Positions 7,798 to 15,735 of a stretch of 64,000 nucleotides of DNA are shown here, in pieces. A model generated the notes under the pieces. That model did no database searches. It was not told where the DNA came from and saw only the letters and a list, made by a program, of their open reading frames with translations. The translations under genes were made by a program, and so were the position numbers. The DNA is from Halothece sp. PCC 7418 (GTDB taxonomy: Bacteria; Cyanobacteriota; Cyanobacteriia; Cyanobacteriales; Rubidibacteraceae), in assembly GCF_000317635.1 (NCBI RefSeq), contig NC_019779.1, positions 62,001 to 126,000 of the forward strand, written 5' to 3'. Every line of letters starts with the position of its first letter. The stretch's first letter is position 1.

Positions 7798-8608
7798 ATG
7801 AAAACCGATTCTCTATTTTATCGTCTCTTCCAGATTCGACCACAACTGCTATTTGAACTCCTCTCCGATTCTCCTCAACCCGCCAGTAGCTATCAATTTA
7901 CCTCTGTAGAAGTCAAACAACTTGCCTTTCGCCTTGATGGTCTGTTTCTGCCCCAAAATGGAGACAGGAATGCTCCTTTTTATGTGGTGGAAGTCCAGTT
8001 TCAACCTGATGAGGAACTTTACTATCGAGTCTTTGCTTGAACTTTTTCTCTATCTACGACAATATCAACCCCCTCATCCTTGGCGAGTGGTGGTGATTTA
8101 TCCGCGACGAAGTGTAGAACGACTGGTTGAAGGTCAGTTTGAAGACTTATTAAATCTCAATCGAGTCACTCGCATTTATCTAGAGGAATTGGAAACAACT
8201 GAAAGCAGTGCTTTTGGCGTTCGTTTGGTCAAACTCATTATCGCTAGTGAAATTGAAGTCTCTCAACAGGCGAGAAGTTTACTCCAACAAACCCAAGCGG
8301 AAATCATGCCCTCAAAACTGCAAGACGATATCATAGATGTAATTGAGAGTATTATGGTCTATAAGTTCCCGCAAAAGAGTCGTCAGGAGATTGCAACCAT
8401 GTTAGGAGTGGAAGATTTAAAACAAACTCGTTTTTATCAAGAAGTCTTTGCTGAAGGGAAACAGGAAGGGAAACAGGAAGGGAAACAGGAAGCTGTTTCG
8501 CGAATGGTAGCATCTGGCGTTGATTTAGAAACCATCGCGCAATGGCTTGATTTACCGTTAGAAATTGTTAGAGAAGAAGCGCAAAAACATCAAAACTCCT
8601 CTTCTTAA
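7798..8608 (+). pseudogene. Rpn/DUF2887 nuclease, unit 3, +1 frameshift
   Basis: Compared with units 1 and 4 one T is added at 8037-8038 (GCTTGAACT instead of GCTGAACT), which turns the codon for the conserved AELFLYL segment into a stop. The remaining 570 bases are open in the shifted frame. The active-site aspartate and ExQ lie before the break, so only an 80-residue truncated core could be made. It carries three GKQE units and the LRQYQPPHP allele. Confidence 0.85.
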
Positions 8609-8767
8609 ATCCCTATCCCTCTCAACCCGCGTAGGTTGGGTGAAACCAAGTGAAACCCAACACCAATCATAACCATCAAATTTTAACTGGTCACTGGTCA
8701 CTGGTCACTGTTTCTAAGGAAGTGATGCCATGAGATAATCATCAACAAACCCCTGTTCATTCTGGTA

Positions 8768-9565
8768 ATGAAAACCGATTCTCTATTTTATCGTCTCTTC
8801 CAGATTCGACCACAACTGCTATTTGAACTCCTCTCCGATTCTCCTCAACCCGCCAGTAGCTATCAATTTACCTCTGTAGAAGTCAAACAACTTGCCTTTC
8901 GCCTTGATGGTCTGTTTCTGCCCCAAAATGGAGACAGGAATGCTCCTTTTTATGTGGTGGAAGTCCAGTTTCAACCTGATGAGGAACTTTACTATCGAGT
9001 CTTTGCTGAACTTTTTCTCTATCTACGACAACATCAACCCCCTCATCCTTGGCGAGTGGTGGTGATTTATCCGCGACGAAGTGTAGAACGACTGGTTGAA
9101 GGTCAGTTTGAAGACTTATTAAATCTCAATCGAGTCACTCGCATTTATCTAGAGGAATTAGAAACAACTGAAAGCAGTGCTTTTGGCGTTCGTTTGGTCA
9201 AACTCATTATCGCTAGTGAAATTGAAGTCTCTCAACAGGCGAGAAGTTTACTCCAACAAACCCAAGCGGAAATCATGCCCTCAAAACTGCAAGACGATAT
9301 CATAGATGTAATTGAGAGTATTATGGTCTATAAGTTCCCGCAAAAGAGTCGTCAGGAGATTGCAACCATGTTAGGAGTCGAAGATTTAAAACAAACTCGT
9401 TTTTATCAAGAAGTCTTTGCTGAAGGGAAACAAGAAGGGAAACAGGAAGCTGTTTCGCGAATGGTAGCATCTGGCGTTGATTTAGAAACCATCGCGCAAT
9501 GGCTTGATTTACCGTTAGAAATTGTTAGAGAAGAAGCGCAAAAACATCAAAACTCCTCTTCTTAA
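8768..9565 (+). CDS. Rpn/DUF2887-type PD-(D/E)XK nuclease, unit 4 (intact)
   Basis: A 265-residue uninterrupted protein, differing from unit 1 mainly by Ser-Asp for Ser-Gly near residue 24, Leu for Val after the LDG motif, His for Tyr in LRQHQPPHP, and one fewer GKQE unit (two instead of three). D47, E65 and Q67 of the presumed active site are kept. It is the unframeshifted twin of unit 2, with which it shares the spacer and start context (TAATG). Like the other units it has no convincing ribosome site; translation may depend on the leader structure or be weak. Confidence 0.85.
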   Translation: MKTDSLFYRLFQIRPQLLFELLSDSPQPASSYQFTSVEVKQLAFRLDGLFLPQNGDRNAPFYVVEVQFQPDEELYYRVFAELFLYLRQHQPPHPWRVVVIYPRRSVERLVEGQFEDLLNLNRVTRIYLEELETTESSAFGVRLVKLIIASEIEVSQQARSLLQQTQAEIMPSKLQDDIIDVIESIMVYKFPQKSRQEIATMLGVEDLKQTRFYQEVFAEGKQEGKQEAVSRMVASGVDLETIAQWLDLPLEIVREEAQKHQNSSS

Positions 9566-9724
9566 ATCCCTATCCCTCTCAACCCGCGTAGGTTGGGTGA
9601 AACCAAGTGAAACCCAACACCAATCATAACCATCAAATTTTAACTGGTCACTGGTCACTGGTCACTGTTTCTAAGAAAGGGATGCCATGAGATAATCATC
9701 AGCAAACCCCTGTTCATTCTGGTG

Positions 9725-10559
9725 ATGAAAACCGATTCTCTATTTTTATCGTCTCTTCCAGATTCGACCACAACTGCTATTTGAACTCCTCTCCGATTCT
9801 CCTCAACCCGCCAGTAGCTATCAATTTACCTCTGTAGAAGTCAAACAACTTGCCTTTCGCCTTGATGGTCTGTTTCTGCCCCAAAATGGAGACAGGAATG
9901 CTCCTTTTTATGTGGTGGAAGTCCAGTTTCAACCTGATGAGGAACTTTACTATCGAGTCTTTGCTGAACTTTTTCTCTATCTACGACAATATCAACCCCC
10001 TCATCCTTGGCGAGTGGTGGTGATTTATCCGCGACGAAGTGTAGAACGACTGGTTGAAGGTCAGTTTGAAGACTTATTAAATCTCAATCGAGTCACTCGC
10101 ATTTATCTAGAGGAATTAGAAACAACTGAAAGCAGTGCTTTTGGCGTTCGTTTGGTCAAACTCATTATCGCTAGTGAAATTGAAGTCTCTCAACAGGCGA
10201 GAAGTTTACTCCAACAAACCCAAGCGGAAATCATGCCCTCAAAACTGCAAGACGATATCATAGATGTAATTGAGAGTATTATGGTCTATAAGTTCCCGCA
10301 AAAGAGTCGTCAGGAGATTGCAACCATGTTAGGAGTCGAAGATTTAAAACAAACTCGTTTTTATCAAGAAGTCTTTGCTGAAGGGAAACAAGAAGGAATA
10401 CAAGAAGGAATACAAGAAGGGAAACAAGAAGGAAAACGAGAAGCTGTGTCTCGAATGATAGCGTTAGGATTGGAACTAGAAACGATCGCGCAGTGCTTAG
10501 ATTTACCGTTAGAAATTGTCAGAGAAGAAGCGCAAAAACATCAAAACTCCTCTTCTTAA
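9725..10559 (+). pseudogene. Rpn/DUF2887 nuclease, unit 5, +1 frameshift and mosaic tail
   Basis: Five Ts at 9743-9747, where the other units have four, shift the frame seven codons after the ATG, so only residues from about 64 on are open (frame continuing from 9912). The 5' two thirds match unit 3, but from the repeat region (about 10390) the sequence switches to the tail seen in the left-edge fragment: GIQEGIQEGKQEGKREAVS and RMIALGLELETIAQCLDL. This is the signature of recombination or gene conversion between array members. Confidence 0.85.
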
Positions 10560-10718
10560 ATCCCTATCCCTCTCAACCCGCGTAGGTTGGGTGAAACCAA
10601 GTGAAACCCAACACCAATCATAACCATCAAATTTTAACTGGTCACTGGTCACTGGTCACTGTTTCTAAGAAAGGGATGCCATGAGATAATCATCAGCAAA
10701 CCCCTGTTCATTCTGGTG

Positions 10719-11273
10719 ATGAAAACCGATTCTCTATTTTATCGTCTCTTCCAGATTCGACCACAACTGCTATTTGAACTCCTCTCCGATTCTCCTCAAC
10801 CCGCCAGTAAATATCAATTTACCTCTGTCGAAGTTAAACAACTTGCCTTTCGCCTTGATGGGGTGTTTCTGCCCCAAAATGGAGACAGGAATGCTCCCTT
10901 TTATGTGGTGGAAGTGCAATTTCAACCGGATGAAGACCTCTATTATCGCCTATTTGCTGAGTTATTTCTGTATTTACGACAATATCAACCCCCTCATCCT
11001 TGGCAAGTAGTGGTCATTTATCCCCATGGCGGGATCGAACGCAACGCTGAACTTCATTTTGGATGTTTGTTGCATTCAGACCAGGTGACCCGTATTTACC
11101 TAAATGAGTTGACAGACACCGAGGAGAGTCCTTTCGGCATTCGTTTGGTCAAACTAATTGTTGCGAATGAAACCGAAGTTCCTCAGCGAGCACAAGCCTT
11201 GTTAAAGCAGACAACTCAACAGGTGGATCAGTCCAGACAGCAACAAGATATCATAGATTTAATTGAGAGTATT
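10719..11273 (+). pseudogene. Rpn/DUF2887 nuclease, unit 6, N-terminal part (split by IS607 element)
   Basis: This is the most diverged unit. It keeps D47, E65 and Q67 but differs after residue about 95 (PHGGIERNAELHFGCLLHSD in place of the usual PRRSVERLVEGQFEDLLNLN). The coding sequence is open to the element junction near 11273 and runs on into the element for a few codons (ending AKFR). Its C-terminal third lies beyond the insertion at 13119-13385. Before the insertion it was probably the oldest intact member. Confidence 0.85.
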
Positions 11274-11320
11274 GCAAAGTTTCGTTGAAAATATAGACAT
11301 CTATAGTCTATAACGAACAT

Positions 11321-11880
11321 ATGAAACTTTCCACCTATGCCAAACAAAAAGGAATAAGCTATCGAACTGCACATCGGATGTGGAAAAGAGGGGAATTAAA
11401 TGGATATCAGTTACCAACGGGAACGATAATCTTAGAAACTCCCAGTTCTTCTGTCAAAGGTGTTGTTATTTATGCGCGAGTTTCTAGTGCTGAAAATAAG
11501 GATAACTTAGAGTCTCAAGCAGAAAGGCTTATTCGTTATTGCTCCGCTAAAGGTTACCAAATTACCAAAGTGATTAAGGAGGTTGGAAGCGGAGTCAACG
11601 ACAAACGCAGGAAATTATCTAAGTTACGATCGCCAAGATGATTACCACTTAATTGTTGTTGAACATAAAGATAGGTTGACGAGAGTAGGATTTAATTACT
11701 TAGAAACTCTGCTTAACAAGCAAGGAAAATCCATAGAAGTAGTAAACCTGTCTGGAGAAGAAACAGAAGATATAATGCAAGATTTTATTAGCATTATTAC
11801 TTCCTTCTGTGCCCGCATTTATGGATGACGACGACGAAAAAGAAAAACTGAGTGCCTCATTAATTGCTTAGAAGAAAATG
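11321..11880 (+). pseudogene. tnpA: IS607 serine recombinase TnpA, frameshifted with a nonsense codon
   Basis: The first frame (11321-11641) gives a MerR-like N-terminal helix-turn-helix (MKLSTYAKQKGISYRTAHRM) and the serine-recombinase start GVVIYARVSSAENKDNLESQ, with the catalytic Ser in ARVSS. It breaks after KLSKL and the family sequence resumes in another frame (DYHLIVVEHKDRLTRVGFNY, then IITSFCARIYG). That frame then meets TGA at 11826-11828, where homologues have Arg (YGRRRRKRKTE is the expected continuation and is readable after the stop). Two independent lesions mean no active transposase from this copy; mobility would require a recombinase in trans. Confidence 0.85.
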
Positions 11881-13086
11881 AGACAAGTTCAAAAGCATCT
11901 AATCAAGAAAACTCATAGGCAATTTGCTGAGATTGATCGGACAGCGTTTGCTTCTAAGAACTTATTCAATTCTGCTGTTTATATCTGCCGTCAGGCTTTC
12001 TTTAATGGAACACCAATTCCTAGCTTTAACCAGCTTTATCACTTATTAAAGACTGGAAAGGACTATCAAGCCTTACCAACTAAAGTCGCTCAGTTAGTAA
12101 TTAAACAGGTGGTTAGATGTTTTAAGTCTTACTTTGAGGCAATTAAAGCATATGAGAAAAACTCCGATAATTTTTTCTCCAGACCTAAACTTCCTAGCTA
12201 TAAGGATAAAACTAAAGGTAGGAATGTTCTAACCTATAATAGTCAGGCTTTTTCTAAAAAGTGGTTACGCCAAGGTTTCATTAGCCCCTCTGGGCTGTCC
12301 CTAAAAGTACCAACCAACCTAAAACAAATAGAAGAAGTAAGGATTATTCCTAAGAACAATTGTTATGTTTTAGAGGCTATTTATACGGTTCAAGAAGCAC
12401 AACTACTACCTCAAGAAAAAGTAGCTGGGGTTGATATAGGTTTGAATAATTTAGCAACGGTTGGAAGCAGTGATCCTGATTTTAAGCCTTTTATTGTTGA
12501 TGGGAAAGCCTTAAAATCTTGCAATCAGTTTTACAACAAAAAGAAAGCAAAACTACAATCTCAGCTACCCTCTAATCAGTTTACTTCTAAAAAACTAGAA
12601 GGATTAACACTAAAACGCAACAATAAAGTGGATTATTACCTCCACACAGCTAGTAGATTAATTATTAATCAACTTTTAGAGCGCGGTGTTGGTCATCTAG
12701 TGATTGGAAAGAATGAAAACTGGAAACAAAATATAGAAATAGGAAAGCGTAATAATCAAAACTTCACTCAAATTCCTCATGCTCGTTTTATAGATCAATT
12801 AACATATAAAGCAGAGTTAGTGGGGATTAAAGTAACTTTGACCGAAGAAAGTTACACTTCAAGGTGTAGTTTCCCAGACCTAGAACCAATTAAAAAGCAC
12901 ACTAATTACAAGGGACGTAGAGTTAAAAGAGGTCTGTTTAACTCTTCTTCTGGTCAAAAAATCAATGCAGATCTAAATGGCTGTCTCAACATCCTAAGAA
13001 AAGTAGTTGGTGACTCTATCTTTGATGGAAAACCAATAGAGAGGCTTGTAGTTAGCCCAGTAAGGTTCCAGCCTTACAAAGCCTGA
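11878..13086 (+). CDS. tnpB: TnpB RNA-guided nuclease of the IS607 element
   Basis: A 402-residue protein with the TnpB order: N-terminal wedge/REC part, then RuvC motifs GVDIGLNNL (Asp, about residue 183), VIGKNENWKQ (Glu, about 280) and INADLNGCLNI (Asp, about 365). The zinc-ribbon region is the variant of this branch, with only ESYTSRCSF recognisable and no second Cys pair. TnpB proteins use an RNA from the element's 3' end to cut the empty donor site and so retain the element. The gene overlaps the end of the broken tnpA and appears intact. Its right end, 30 bases after the stop, is where the guide portion would begin, namely in unit-6 sequence. Confidence 0.9.
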   Translation: MRQVQKHLIKKTHRQFAEIDRTAFASKNLFNSAVYICRQAFFNGTPIPSFNQLYHLLKTGKDYQALPTKVAQLVIKQVVRCFKSYFEAIKAYEKNSDNFFSRPKLPSYKDKTKGRNVLTYNSQAFSKKWLRQGFISPSGLSLKVPTNLKQIEEVRIIPKNNCYVLEAIYTVQEAQLLPQEKVAGVDIGLNNLATVGSSDPDFKPFIVDGKALKSCNQFYNKKKAKLQSQLPSNQFTSKKLEGLTLKRNNKVDYYLHTASRLIINQLLERGVGHLVIGKNENWKQNIEIGKRNNQNFTQIPHARFIDQLTYKAELVGIKVTLTEESYTSRCSFPDLEPIKKHTNYKGRRVKRGLFNSSSGQKINADLNGCLNILRKVVGDSIFDGKPIERLVVSPVRFQPYKA

Positions 13087-13118
13087 GTAGATATTTGTCT
13101 ACAAAATTGGTAACTATT

Positions 13119-13385
13119 ATGGTTTATAAGTTTCCGCAAAAGAGTCGTCAGGAGATTGCAACCATGTTAGGAGTCGAAGATTTAAAGCAAACTCGTTTTT
13201 ATCAAGAAGTCTTTGCTGAAGGGAAACAGGAAGGGAAACAGGAAGGGAAACAGGAAGGGAAACAGGAAGCTGTTTCGCGAATGGTAGCATCTGGCGTTGA
13301 TTTAGAAACCATCGCGCAATGGCTTGATTTACCTTTAGAAATTGTTAGAGAAGAAGCCCAAAAACATCAAAATTCCCCTTCTTAA
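13119..13385 (+). pseudogene. Rpn/DUF2887 nuclease, unit 6, C-terminal part
   Basis: Homology resumes at the codons MVYKFPQKSRQEIATMLGV and continues to the usual end (HQNSPS). It has four GKQE units, the highest number in the array, and the VASGVDLETIAQWLDL tail. It is separated from its N-terminal half by the IS607-family element and is followed by one more copy of the array spacer start (to about 13470). Confidence 0.85.
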
Positions 13386-13502
13386 ATCCCTATCCCTCTC
13401 AACCCGCGTAGGTTGGGTGAAACCAAGTGAAACCCAACACCAATCATAACCATCAAATTTTAACTGGTCACTGATTACTGATCACCAAAATTCGGATCAT
13501 CT

Positions 13503-13632
13503 TCAAGGACAAAAAAACCGTAGTGCCCCTTCTCTTTACCAAGTTAAGGACACCACGGTGTAGTGACAAGACTTAAATCACTGGTTTAAGCAAATACAAC
13601 GTCTCCAAAATCTGGACTATCATTAAAGCCAT
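13503..13632. repeat. 130-bp direct repeat, copy 1 (terminator plus gene 3' end)
   Basis: Bases 13503-13632 recur, as far as I can compare identically, at 14361-14490 (offset 858). The repeat includes a transcription terminator and the last 16 codons of each of two neighbouring minus-strand genes, ending at the codons for GFNDSPDFGDVVFA. Identity across non-coding and synonymous positions indicates recent duplication or conversion. Confidence 0.85.
13510..13560 (-). terminator. Intrinsic terminator of the 247-aa RTX-like gene
   Basis: On the minus strand, ACCGTGGTGTCC pairs (with G-U pairs) with GGGGCACTACGGT, immediately followed by seven Ts. It lies 25 bases after the stop at 13586. Confidence 0.8.
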
Positions 13633-14329
13633 CGATTCCAAATGCACCAGTTGTCACATCAATGAGGGTTATTCGGGAAACAGACCCTGATCCGTCGTCA
13701 AAGTCAAACTGAGTATTGCCATCGCTTTCTTGGAAAGAAACGTCATCTTGTGTCACACCTTGTAAGGAAATTTGGTCATCATTGCCAAAACCAAAAATTT
13801 CGACATTATTTGGCGTATCAACACTGTCAGTGAAAATAAAACTGTCTGTGCTTGCATCAAATTCTTCGGCAGCACCAGTCACTGTACCGCCCAATTCATC
13901 AAGGCTTTGCGTGCCTTCGATTTCATTACCAAAAACTAAGGGAGTGGTTGCACCATCAATTTCGTCTCCAGGATCAAAGAGTTGTCCACCAAAGCTAATT
14001 TGACTACCTTCAACCGCAACCTCGGTCGCCCCATCATCAAAGGTGACTTGACTGCTGGTATTGGGAGAAGCTAATAACTCTGCCGTGATGTTCCCTTCAC
14101 TATCAATAATTTGTAGTGTTGAACCATCTCGTAAATAGTCAAAATCACTACTATTTCCATTAATCCTAACATTGACTCCAGAATCAAGGTTTTCGGCACC
14201 TGCTCCAGCAGCAATCTCAATGGTGCGACTACTCTCTGCAGAGCCAGCAAAATCAGCAAATACACCAGTGGAAACTGGAAATGTATCTGGGGCATCCGCC
14301 TTTAAAATAATGATGACATTAGTCGCCAT
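13586..14329 (-). CDS. Acidic secreted/surface protein with shared C-terminal module
   Basis: A 247-residue, very acidic protein without Cys or N-terminal signal peptide, starting MATNVIIILKADAPDTF behind GGAGAAG. The C-terminal 90 residues (from about FIFTDSVDTPNNVEI to GFNDSPDFGDVVFA) are nearly the same as in the next gene, pointing to a common export or anchoring module. Acidic composition, many Asp-Gly/Asn-Asp pairs and a short hydrophobic C-terminal end fit type I (RTX-type) secretion. No enzyme motif is seen. It is the last of four same-strand genes for repeat-rich surface proteins and has its own terminator. Confidence 0.75.
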   Translation of the reverse strand: MATNVIIILKADAPDTFPVSTGVFADFAGSAESSRTIEIAAGAGAENLDSGVNVRINGNSSDFDYLRDGSTLQIIDSEGNITAELLASPNTSSQVTFDDGATEVAVEGSQISFGGQLFDPGDEIDGATTPLVFGNEIEGTQSLDELGGTVTGAAEEFDASTDSFIFTDSVDTPNNVEIFGFGNDDQISLQGVTQDDVSFQESDGNTQFDFDDGSGSVSRITLIDVTTGAFGIDGFNDSPDFGDVVFA

Positions 14330-14360
14330 AACTCAACTTCTCCTAATTTTAATTTCTATT

Positions 14361-14490
14361 TCAAGGACAAAAAAACCGTAGTGCCCCTTCTCTTTACCAA
14401 GTTAAGGACACCACGGTGTAGTGACAAGACTTAAATCACTGGTTTAAGCAAATACAACGTCTCCAAAATCTGGACTATCATTAAAGCCAT
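14361..14490. repeat. 130-bp direct repeat, copy 2
   Basis: This is the partner of 13503-13632. It contains the same terminator and the codons for the last 16 residues of the 373-aa gene. The match ends inside the coding region, after which the two genes differ at the DNA level while still encoding similar residues. Confidence 0.85.
14368..14418 (-). terminator. Intrinsic terminator of the 373-aa RTX-like gene
   Basis: The same stem and T7 run as at 13510-13560, carried within the duplicated 130-bp segment, 25 bases after the stop at 14444. Confidence 0.8.
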
Positions 14491-15565
14491 TGACGTCAAA
14501 AGCACCTGTTGTAACGCCCAGTAAAGTGATTCGGGAAACAGTTCCTGCCCCATCATCAATGTCAAACTGGGTATTACCGTTACTTTCTTGGAAACTCACA
14601 TCATCTGCAATCACACCTTGGAAAGTGATTTGGTCGTCTGCACCAAAGTTAGAGATATCAACAGCGTTAGCTTGATCAACACTATCAATGAAGTTGAAGG
14701 CATCTGTACCTGCATCAAACGTTGCAGGATTTTCCAGAGATCCTTGTCCATCAATATTTTCATCGGTGAAATCGCCGCCACCATCAGCAGTGGTGAAACT
14801 AAAGTCACCAGCAGCAATCCCATCAAAGTCATTACCAGCAATATCTTGGAAGACACCAGCATCAAAGGTGACCTCGTATTCAGTACCTGCTTCCAAGTCA
14901 TCCGTGGGGTTAATCGTCACAATATCATCGGCAATACTGACTTGCGCATCAGTAACAGGGATGGTTTGAGTGCTGCTGTCATCAGTGAGGTCAGTAATTG
15001 TGATATCACCCGTTCCCGCCTCTACATTTTCATTGAAGTCGAGGGATAAATCACCTGCAACATCCACATCAACCGCATCATCAGCAGGAGTCGTCGCTTC
15101 TAATTCTGGAGGTGTAGTATCACCACCGCCATCAGCAGTGCTTGTATCAGCAACCGTAACTTCAGGAGAAGTTACATCTTCTGCCTCAAGTTCTGCCTTA
15201 AGGGTAAACGTTTCTTCTCCTTCATCAACACTTTCATCTGCAACGAAAGCTAACTCAACTGTGGCATTCCCTTCCGCATCAAGGGTAATCTCAGTTGGGA
15301 GAGGACCTTCAACATCATCTGCATTAATATCTCCCTCAATAGTCTCAATAGTAACCGGAACGGTTTCTCCTGCAGAGTCGGGAATGCTGATTGTAAAAGT
15401 GACGACATTATTATCAGTGTCAGGATCTTGATCTGCTTCTTCGATCTCGGTTGGCTCAGCAGTAATGCTATTACCACCAGCACTGATTAGGCTAATACTA
15501 TCAGCATTTTCACCAGTACCGCCGACTTGACCGTCTGCTCCAGTATCAATAATTCCAAAAGCCAT
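14444..15565 (-). CDS. Calx-beta/SbsA-type Ig-like secreted protein
   Basis: The start is placed at ATG 15565 (MAFGIIDTGADGQV), with GGAGGTAA 8 bases upstream; an ATG six codons earlier overlaps that ribosome site. In the 373 residues I see a Calx-beta-like segment (about 50-150, with VDEGEETFTLKAELEA), an Ig-like Big_5/SbsA domain (about 155-265; TTPADDAVDVDVAGDLSLDF and EAGTEYEVTF), and the same 90-residue C-terminal module as the downstream 247-aa gene. There is no classical signal peptide, so type I secretion or surface display is likely. No catalytic residues are visible. It is cotranscribed at most with its neighbours, since it has its own terminator. Confidence 0.78.
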   Translation of the reverse strand: MAFGIIDTGADGQVGGTGENADSISLISAGGNSITAEPTEIEEADQDPDTDNNVVTFTISIPDSAGETVPVTIETIEGDINADDVEGPLPTEITLDAEGNATVELAFVADESVDEGEETFTLKAELEAEDVTSPEVTVADTSTADGGGDTTPPELEATTPADDAVDVDVAGDLSLDFNENVEAGTGDITITDLTDDSSTQTIPVTDAQVSIADDIVTINPTDDLEAGTEYEVTFDAGVFQDIAGNDFDGIAAGDFSFTTADGGGDFTDENIDGQGSLENPATFDAGTDAFNFIDSVDQANAVDISNFGADDQITFQGVIADDVSFQESNGNTQFDIDDGAGTVSRITLLGVTTGAFDVNGFNDSPDFGDVVFA

Positions 15566-15639
15566 TGTTGTTGTTACCTCCAAATTGAAGTTGAGTCTGT
15601 ATTGTTGTATTTGTCTTGTGAAACATCTGCTTTAGAGTC

Positions 15640-15664
15640 AAGGAGAGGAGGCTATCCTCCCCTT
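15640..15664 (-). terminator. Hairpin after the 1543-aa RTX gene
   Basis: AAGGAGAGGAGG pairs with CCTCCCCTT across a CTAT loop, 70 bases after the stop of the large RTX gene. No long T run follows, so it is a weak terminator or a stabilising stem. Confidence 0.45.
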
Positions 15665-15735
15665 GCAATTATTCCGAGCTGAGAAAGTAAAGTCCTCGAA
15701 TTTTACAATCACTCTAACTCGAAACGGCTAACTTC

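Larger units (their letters stand above)
11274..13115 (+). mobile_element. IS607-family insertion element
   Basis: The boundaries are set by comparing the interrupted unit 6 with the intact units: homology stops after GAGAGTATT (11273) and resumes at ATGGTTTATAAG (13116-13119). The element holds a degenerate serine-recombinase gene and a complete tnpB in the same orientation. An imperfect hairpin near the left end (TATAGAC/GTCTATA, 11292-11298 with 11306-11312) and a small one near the right (GTAGA/TCTAC around 13087-13102) are visible. No target duplication is evident, as expected for this family. Confidence 0.85.
4452..13470 (+). repeat. Tandem array of Rpn/DUF2887 nuclease genes with constant 159-bp spacers
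   Basis: Gene units start at 5871, 6840, 7798, 8768, 9725 and 10719 (periods 957-994 bp). Every spacer measured from stop to next ATG is 159 bp (5712-5870, 6681-6839, 7639-7797, 8609-8767, 9566-9724, 10560-10718). Each spacer holds an inverted repeat (GTTGGGT...ACCCAAC) and three ACTGGTC-type heptamers. Units 2+3 and 4+5 share spacer variants and a His-for-Tyr change with a period of about 1928 bp, so a two-gene dimer was itself duplicated. Tail-only fragments lie to the left, and an IS607-family element interrupts the last unit. Confidence 0.9.
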
